From Acarospora socialis (taxonomy: Eukaryota > Ascomycota > Lecanoromycetes > Acarosporales > Acarosporaceae): a stretch of 64,000 nucleotides of DNA. The stretch covers positions 496,001 through 560,000 of the forward strand of contig JAMYGW020000014.1 of the NCBI GenBank assembly GCA_025617375.2, written 5' to 3'. The translations under genes and the position numbers were made by a program. Shown here one piece after another: positions 57,139-64,000 of the stretch (position 1 is the first letter of the stretch; each line of letters opens with the position of its first letter). The notes beneath the pieces are model-generated. The model did not search any database, was not told where the DNA came from, and was given only the letters and a program-made list of their open reading frames with translations.

Positions 57139-60100
57139 TGTGCCGTTAGGATGCTCAGCTGGCTGAGAGTGTATAACCGAAAGGAGACAGTGGATCTAGT
57201 GCACGATTAACGCCCGAGTAGGCAAAATAGGAAGGGCACGGAAGCGTACAGATCCGTCCGAGAGGCAGCGAACCTTGAGCCTGTCGCGCCTCTGTAGTTG
57301 AAACTATTGAGGACAGCGACGACGTCCGACTGAGCCCGGTAGTGGTCCTGCGTATATGGCTCGGAGTGTGGTGGAAGGGCTTGCCGACCCTGGGAAGCAT
57401 GGACGGGCCGGTAGGCTCGAATGACAGAGACCAAGAGTCCCTGTGCGGCCTTCGCGCGGCAAAACGGGAGATTTGGGCGCTCGTGCGGGTCGTTTCCTAG
57501 TGGTTCGACCGTGCCCGCCCCAGGATCGCAGCGCCCTGCTGAGAATAAAACATGACGGATGGAGGACAGTCAGAAATGCTCACCGAGAGTTATAGAGAGA
57601 GTCGTAAAACCAGAAAGAGGGTCGAATAGCGCACGCTCCCAACTGACTGCTCTGCCGTCTTTTATATAGGCGCCATTGTCCCGACAGCACGGTCAGAGAA
57701 ATGATACCCTTCACTGAAGGAGAAGCTATGCAGAGGTTCCTATGCCTGCTTCCCTGTCAAATCCCCACTGTGAGAGGTGATTATCTTGGGCACAAGCCCC
57801 GGGGCATTCGGAGGTCCTGCGCGACCGCCACTGCTTGTGATCGTGTGCACTGTGAGCATTCGGAGGACGCTCTGTTGTCGAGGTGTATATCTCTGCTTGC
57901 AGCTACTTGTTATGGGCCGGTTACACACCTTGCGGTGACGCTCCAGCAAGTGCAGGCTCGCGGCATGCGTCTAGAATGCCCACAAGTAGGTCAAGTGAGA
58001 GGACAAACCGACGGGGTATACTGACCTTTCCCTCACCCAACTCTGTGGCAGAGAGCTGGTCAATGCCAGACTTGGTGGCGCACAGGCCCAGTACCTGCAT
58101 GCCCCACAGCTCGTGCTAATGCAGACTAGATCCTCATTCGGGGTAGGTCCGGAAAACCCAACGTCTTTCTACTTTCCCCCCGCTGCTTCGACTCATGACT
58201 CGTCAGGGCACTGCAGTGGATAAGGGCGCACGCCCTGGACGAGCAAATGGCCCACACCCTCCACACATCTGAAAGACAAACCCGAGCCGATCTCGTCAAT
58301 CGCCCCTTAGGCGGGCACATATGATCAGGGCGCGGATGAAACGCCACCCAAGCCATTCTGGTTCTCGCCGAGCAGGGACAGGCATATCTGACAGGAGCTG
58401 CTCTGTGCTTCATCGTTCTGCTAGCTACAGATGCATGGTAGACGTGTCGCAATTGGACAGCACCCTTGCGACGTTGAAATCCTCGTGCCATTGAGTCAGC
58501 TGCCAGAGAGCCGCGCGCGAATGAGGGCAACCAGAGTCAATGAGAAGGTTCGACTCGACCTTCACCTTCTTCGCATTGCATCCTGGCCAGAGGCTAGCTT
58601 TTAATGTCCTTGATTCCAATACAGCCATCATCTATCTCCACGCCCCCACCATCCACTATGGGTGTCGCCTTGATTGCCGCCGGCCCCGCCTCCCGCCTTC
58701 CGCTCGCCTAGCCGCCCACCATAAGCGAAGTAGGGTTGCATCGTTCCTCGTTTAGCAGCTCGGCCCACAAGAAGCACTCAACTAGGCGTTTCGACGTCCA
58801 TTTTCGAGTCCCGGTCAGGAAAGCCTCTTTTTACGGGCACTCACCCCTCGTCGACAGCAGCTAGCTATGCTTGGCCCGGTCAAACAGGCTAGATCATGCG
58901 GCGGCGTCAGTCGGCTGGCATGCTGTTCTGTTGCCGCCCAGAAGACCAACCGACCCGGGCATGTAGACGAACATGCAGCCATTCATATCGACTCCCTGCG
59001 TCAAACTCGACTTGCTCGCCTCCATCTGATAAAGTGGATGGCACCTCCCATCCACCTTGCGCGGGCCGCGGGAACGCCGTCTCCGGGCCCTTGACCAGTT
59101 GGCGGAGCCCGAACGCCACAACTCGTCTGCCAACGAGTCGGGTCGGCGTTAACCCGCGCAAGGCTCGCGGGAGGTCCATGCTCACGGGCATTCGGGGCAA
59201 CCTGCCTCAGCACCAATCCGCCCGATTTCCCTCAGTGGATCGCTTGCGCCCCGGCCCAGGCGATCTATCGGGCATAGGCAGCACTTTCATGACACTCGAC
59301 AGCCTGTCATAACGCCACCACTTTGATCGTGTCACATGCGGGCGACCCCGAGATGCATTCTCTCTTGGCCCCTTATTTCCAATCGCGTGCGCGAGAGTGT
59401 GCGTGGTGTCTGTATGCCCTTGAGTTCAAATCGCCCAGGCTGCACACCGAGCCAGCCTGATCGACTTGCCAGCATGTCGGCACGGAACCCACGGCAAGCG
59501 TATTTTAGATACTACGCTGCCACGCCAGATCCCCGAGCTTGCATTCATTGAACCCAGCTATGTGCTGCAGCGTTGCAACCGGCAGTGTCAGCGATCCTTG
59601 GCCACCTGTGTGCCGGGGCTAGAGCATTGCTGGTTGCAACGCCAGAAGCTTCCAAGTTAGGAGCTGTGCAGTCCTGCAGCCAGGCGCTGCCTTATTTGGA
59701 AGCCGTCGAGATGAAAGGTGTGCCTCGGGGCACGATGGGTGCTGCGGAAGCACGCAACGATGACGAGCCATGCGAGTCGAGGTGGCCACAATGGCATCAG
59801 TGACAGCGGCGTCGGGGGTCGCCGAGAACACAAGTTCACAACCCATCCCGACGTCCCTCAGCTAGGGCTAAACACCGATGAATGGCCAACAGAGTGCGTG
59901 CGCGCTCCTGCACCAGCATCACTATTGGGTGCCGATGCGAGGGAACGCCGTACAATTGGGCAACAGATGGGCCCGAGTGGGATGGGCTGTTGGTGCCCTC
60001 ATTCTGCTCCTCACTGCGCGCATCCCCTGTGATGATCGACTGCCGTCTTGCGATGTACTTCTTCGACGCCGGCCTCCTGACTGACATGGAGAATAGTTGT

Positions 60101-60900
60101 CAGCGACGATAGAGAGATGTAGTTGGAATAAGCTCGCACAATGTCGTCAACACTGCTTAGTCAATCTGTTGCCGCCCGTCAACGTTAGCTCTGATCTTTG
60201 ACGGGCGATCAGGTGAACCGGACCGGGGTGTGACCGCAATCAATTGGGGTGGCCGTGGCGTCTCAAGGGGCTCAGCAGGGCGCGTAGATCCCGCTGCGCC
60301 CTCCCCCTGGCCAGAGCCGGTGCCCGCTGCCTGCTCATACAACACATGACACGTATTCTTAGCGCGAAACCGATCATCAATCTGTCAGCATGGGACATTT
60401 CCGGTCGACCCCGTCAAGAACGCCCGGACACGGTAAGCCGACGCGGACCTCCTGCCCCGGTTCACGAAGTGAGCCCCTGTCCGCCGTGGTAGGCTGCAGC
60501 CAAGGTCGATGATGTGGCAAGCCGTGGATGCACGTTCCCGGATACGACCGCGCGGACATGACAGTTGATGCGGAACCTCTCCGGACAGGACACGGGGACA
60601 AGACCTATTAACCAATTTGAGCATAGAGGGAGGGTTAAAGCAGGGCTAAGTTCCAGGTAGGAAGCGAACGGCCGTCCAACAGTATCATGCCCGCTCTATG
60701 CAAAGTCAGCCCCAAACACACTGCGAAAGTGAGCCGAAGCTTTAGCCGTATTCTTTCCTGATGAGATGGATATAGAAAACAGTGGTTGAAAATGCATGCT
60801 AGCCTTGACGAACACCTGATGCAGGCAGTCTCTAAATCATTCCTGACCAATCGTACAGCCCCAATACCAACAACAGGCTCGCCACTCTTACACTGAATCG
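57139..60900. other. GC-richer block without recognisable genes
   Basis: Many overlapping frames are open on both strands because of higher GC content, especially 58600-60500, but none shows a family motif, a fungal start context or introns. It may be foreign or simply unmutated noncoding sequence. Confidence 0.4.
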
Positions 60901-60909
60901 CAGGTACGC

Positions 60910-61766
60910 CACTAGCCGTTAGAACTCTTGAAGTACAATAGAGAACTTGACTCGCAATTCTCGCAGCAGTTGTGGTCGAAGCAATAGAGGATGATGACGA
61001 ATGAACTGTGCACACTGCGGTTGCACCCCAAGATGTGCAGCAACTCGTCCTTCCAATTTATGCATGCACAACGGATCAATAATGATCCATATCTTTGGTG
61101 CCCCAGTATGCACCAGGTTCGCTGACTTCAAATAGAAGTCCTCTACATGTAATGCGAAGGCAGACCGCCCTGAGGAGATGTAAGCGTATGGTGAATGTAT
61201 CCCAGCATAATGCCTTCGAGTTGACAACAGTCGTTGCCCCGGTCCAAGTGGACAGCTAGGTAGGCCTAGATCCTCTCGGATCTTCGGTGAGTGTGCTGGT
61301 AATATGCAACACTTCACTGCACCTGTTGAGGCAAGCAGGCTCTGCAACTCGATGAATGCTTCCAGGTCGGTTGACTCTCTATAGACCTCGTGATCTGTAA
61401 ACTTTGGTAAGATAAATGGTGCTTCGATGTGAGGTGAGGTGAGAGCCGTCGGATTTTTGTCGTCCAGTCGAATCCAACCATCTTCGTCTCGACAGGTCTG
61501 ATGTTAAATAGTACCACTACAGATAGAGTACACTCTCATAGTCACTATAGTTTCGCCGACCTACAACAGAGAGTAGCCCTTGGGTGTATCCGTGTAAATA
61601 GATGACAGGTCCGACAGGTCAGTTGAGAGGAAGGTTTGGCTACTTTCACCGTCATGATTGGTGGCAGAACTTGTTCTTCCCAACGTCGAAGAATCTCTCT
61701 CACTTCATCTATCGAGTGTTTCTTCGTGAGTTCAGAGAACGCTTCGTGCAACGCTTGTTCCGACAT
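60910..61766 (-). pseudogene. JmjC-domain protein relic, truncated
   Basis: The ATG at 61766 opens MSEQALHEAFSELTKKHSID, EVREILRRWEEQVLPPIMTV. After frame changes the reading continues NPTALTSPHIEAPFILPKFT, LQSLLASTGAVKCCILPAHS and the JmjC core GIHSPYAYISSGRSAFALHV, EDFYLKSANLVHTGAPKIWI. HVED supplies the first Fe(II)-binding His and acidic residue of the 2-oxoglutarate dioxygenase fold. The second His strand expected ~80 residues later is absent: the frame stops at 60919 after KFSIVLQEF. The family acts on histones or other proteins in the nucleus. With the metal site incomplete, this copy cannot be active. Confidence 0.65.
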
Positions 61767-63258
61767 GCTGGTAACTTCGACTGCCCTTCTCTTTGTCGTT
61801 GACCTCGATTCATTCAGTTAGGGTTTGATGCCAAACCATGTTACGGTTCGCTTAGCCGTAAGATGATTTTGGGGCGGAAAATGGTTATTCCTTACTCGCT
61901 CTTGAGTCTGAGGGCGAAGTTACAGATGCACTAATACCCACTTCGAAGAATCTTCATTGATCTTTCAACTTCCATCAGCTTATTGACAACTTCCTTGTGA
62001 GATGTAGGTGAGCGACCTACTTTTGCGCGTCCTCAGAGAATTCCTTCTTGCACAAACACAACATTATCTTGGTAAGATAGCAAGTGTATCTGCGACCCGT
62101 CCGAGCGCTAGGGTGACGTCGCGGGAAGCTGGCCCTTGGTAAAGGCCGGCGGGCTCGGTACGCCGGAGGGTCTGGTGGTAACAGCGAGGTTGGTAGTGTA
62201 ATATCGGGTTGGTGCTCTCCAATCGCCGGGCGTGAATAGCTGGTGTGATCTGGCGAACTTCAACACCGTACAGCTTGGGGGTTCAATATTATTGCTACTC
62301 CGTTTTCGTTCCTACAGTAGCACCCTTTCAGAACACGACATGGTGGCCTTTTAATATGTGCCCTGAGAAACTCCCTACGGATAAGGTAGGTATGGAAGAT
62401 GGATTGGAGTTTTTAAGGCTCTAAGCGAAGATCTAGCTATATAGGTGCCTTCCACATCTCGCAACCAAGCCCATGACGCTATGATATCTGGGATGACAGC
62501 GGAGTGGGTCACGGCCACATGGGGCATGTCGGGTAGAACGAGGCGAGGTAGGTAGAGCCAGGTTGGCCTCACGAGGAGCAAGAAGCTCACCCCGTTTGAC
62601 GACGGTTGGTGACGTCGTTCCTCCGTTCGTAGTTCCGCACCAAAATCCTTCGCCTCAGCGAGATCCTTTAAGTCATACCACACGAAGCGGTCCGAGGGTG
62701 AGTCTAATCAGCGATGGGATCGGCGTTGAGATCAACCAAGTAAGCAAAAGTAAAAGACCTTTCATCGAGAGGTCCTTCAGGAACAAAGTCAGAAGGCGGC
62801 CAATGTTCAAGAGATGAAGATCTGGCTGAGGGGTGTAGGACCCATTGAGGAGGCAGTTGAAAGCATTGTCGCTGGACAAGGTATTATAAACGTATGTACG
62901 AGGACGATTTGCGGTTGGGTGTAAGAAGTTGGATTGGATGCAGAAGAAACGTCTGCAGAGACGAGGCTATATACTAGCTATTAAGCGACGATTAGGTAAT
63001 GGCGCCACAACTCACCCCCTCCTGGTGAATTGTACCATAAATGCCCTCTGGAAAACACATAACAGTCACAAAAGCAGCGCTTTTCGAAGCAATAATGCTA
63101 AAATCCAGGTTAGATCCATAAGCCATAGCATGTCCCCTCGCCATAAAGCAAATCCGCGAGGGTATCAATATCTTGTAAAGCAAAGGAAATCAAACGCTCA
63201 TAACATAAAATCAAAGTCGTAATGCGTAACGTCGTCGACATACCCCTTCCATAGCGGA
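61767..63258. other. No recognisable gene
   Basis: Short frames without motifs on both strands. Confidence 0.4.
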
Positions 63259-63876
63259 TCACTTAGGATTCGCCATCGTCATCGCGATAGGGAAAGAAAA
63301 GGGCACTGGCTTCCTGAATTTCCCTGTCTCCTTCGACACTGGCAAGAAGTCCGGATCCATTGTCTTGTCAAACTGGAATTCCTGCGCATGTCGAAGGAAC
63401 GAGTGTTGTTGCTTAAGGTCCCCGTTTTCGCTCTGCAGGAGGGTGTAACATGCCATTAGGTTGGCATAGCTGGTCTTTAAGTCATCGTTTTGTCGGCGTA
63501 ATTCGGTGTTCTTCTTTTGGAGGTTGTCCCTTTCCGTAGTAATATCACCCGCCTTGATCTTAGTTATGGCCTTTGCCAATTTGTCCAGCTCGACTTCCCG
63601 CTCCGACACCCGTAACGTTGCCTTCTCCAATTCGGATCTTTGCTTCGAGGTACGCTCTTTCTTTCCCGTACCGTCTCCTCCCTTTCTAGTATTATGTTCT
63701 AGGTGATCTGCCAAAGCAGATTTGACGAGGCTGTGCCGTAAGAGACGAAGCACCATCGAAGTGAGGAGGGAGTGGAACCCCAGTTGGTGTTGAAGGTTGT
63801 CCACCACCGTTGATGGAGTCCCAACAGGTGAAGAAGCTCCCAGGAAGTCAACTAGCAATATTGTACATTCTGCAAA
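63259..63876 (-). CDS. Coiled-coil protein, probably a partial gene (exon)
   Basis: A clean minus-strand frame of about 200 codons ends at 63259. There is no ATG at its left limit, but a TTTTGCAG acceptor at ~63877 suggests it is a downstream exon. An internal ATG near 63759 is an alternative start. The protein has a hydrophobic helical N-part (VVDNLQHQLGFHSLLTSMVL), then a charged coiled coil (ERTSKQRSELEKATLRVSER, LDKLAKAITKIKAG, LQKKNTELRRQNDDLKTSYA) and a short basic tail. The family is unknown. The absence of stops contrasts with its surroundings. Confidence 0.5.
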   Translation of the reverse strand, partial: FAECTILLVDFLGASSPVGTPSTVVDNLQHQLGFHSLLTSMVLRLLRHSLVKSALADHLEHNTRKGGDGTGKKERTSKQRSELEKATLRVSEREVELDKLAKAITKIKAGDITTERDNLQKKNTELRRQNDDLKTSYANLMACYTLLQSENGDLKQQHSFLRHAQEFQFDKTMDPDFLPVSKETGKFRKPVPFSFPIAMTMANPK

Positions 63877-64000
63877 AGTCAAACCCCGTGGCTCAACCAA
63901 TAATCACGGTAGTACAAGAAGGTCTGTGCTATCGCTTGGCTCAAGAGGATCATCTAAGTCTGCCACATGAGGAGCCCATCTGGTCCATACATGTTCTCGC

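Noticed and set aside
58894-60112. Dense overlapping frames on both strands in GC-rich sequence.
   Set aside because: No family motif, no intron signals and equal openness on both strands indicate a base-composition effect.

Overview
The window looks like nuclear DNA of a filamentous ascomycete (Pezizomycotina). The evidence is short introns of 47-68 bases with GTAAGT-like donors and CTGAC/CTAAC-like branch sites, fungal-only families (CFEM/PTH11-type receptor, fungal APH-fold kinase, fungal multimodular NRPS with MRP-type ABC exporter, JmjC protein), and fungal transposons (Ty3/Gypsy chromoviruses, hAT). The order is uncertain; a Sordariomycete is my guess.

It is mainly a graveyard. Most recognisable genes are decayed copies. 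In the APH-fold relic several stops sit where the family normally has Trp, which fits G:C to A:T change such as repeat-induced point mutation (RIP). Only a few loci look intact: a spliced coiled-coil gene with a 21-bp minisatellite (2764-4113, minus), a four-exon small basic-tail protein (27651-28359, minus) and a coiled-coil ORF at the right edge (63259-63876, minus).

Layout: 1-2.7 kb nothing recognised; 2.8-4.1 kb coiled-coil gene; 5.5-8.5 kb a compact gag-protease LTR retroelement with matching 5-bp target duplication; 8.7-8.95 kb a foldback; 9.4-10.8 kb APH-fold relic; 10.8-12.3 kb unidentified fragments; 13.2-14.5 kb a decayed Cys-rich protein gene; 14.6-15.3 kb a Gypsy remnant; 15.7-18.1 and 25.6-26.3 kb three related copies of a basic, AT-hook-like protein family; 18-25 kb eroded sequence with coding-like traces; 29.2-30.3 kb a Gypsy 3' end with LTR; 31.9-38.5 kb relics of a P-loop protein, a beta-lactamase-like protein, a CFEM/PTH11 receptor carrying a hAT insertion inside one intron, and a chromodomain-like protein.

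The largest unit is a dead secondary-metabolite locus at 39.1-57.1 kb: an NRPS relic with three adenylation domains and two epimerization domains on the minus strand, a divergent MRP-type ABC transporter relic on the plus strand, and an MFS transporter fragment beyond it. Together they would once have assembled and exported a short peptide with D-residues (inference). A GC-richer, gene-poor block follows, then a truncated JmjC-protein relic at 60.9-61.8 kb. No CRISPR array, rRNA or convincing tRNA was seen.
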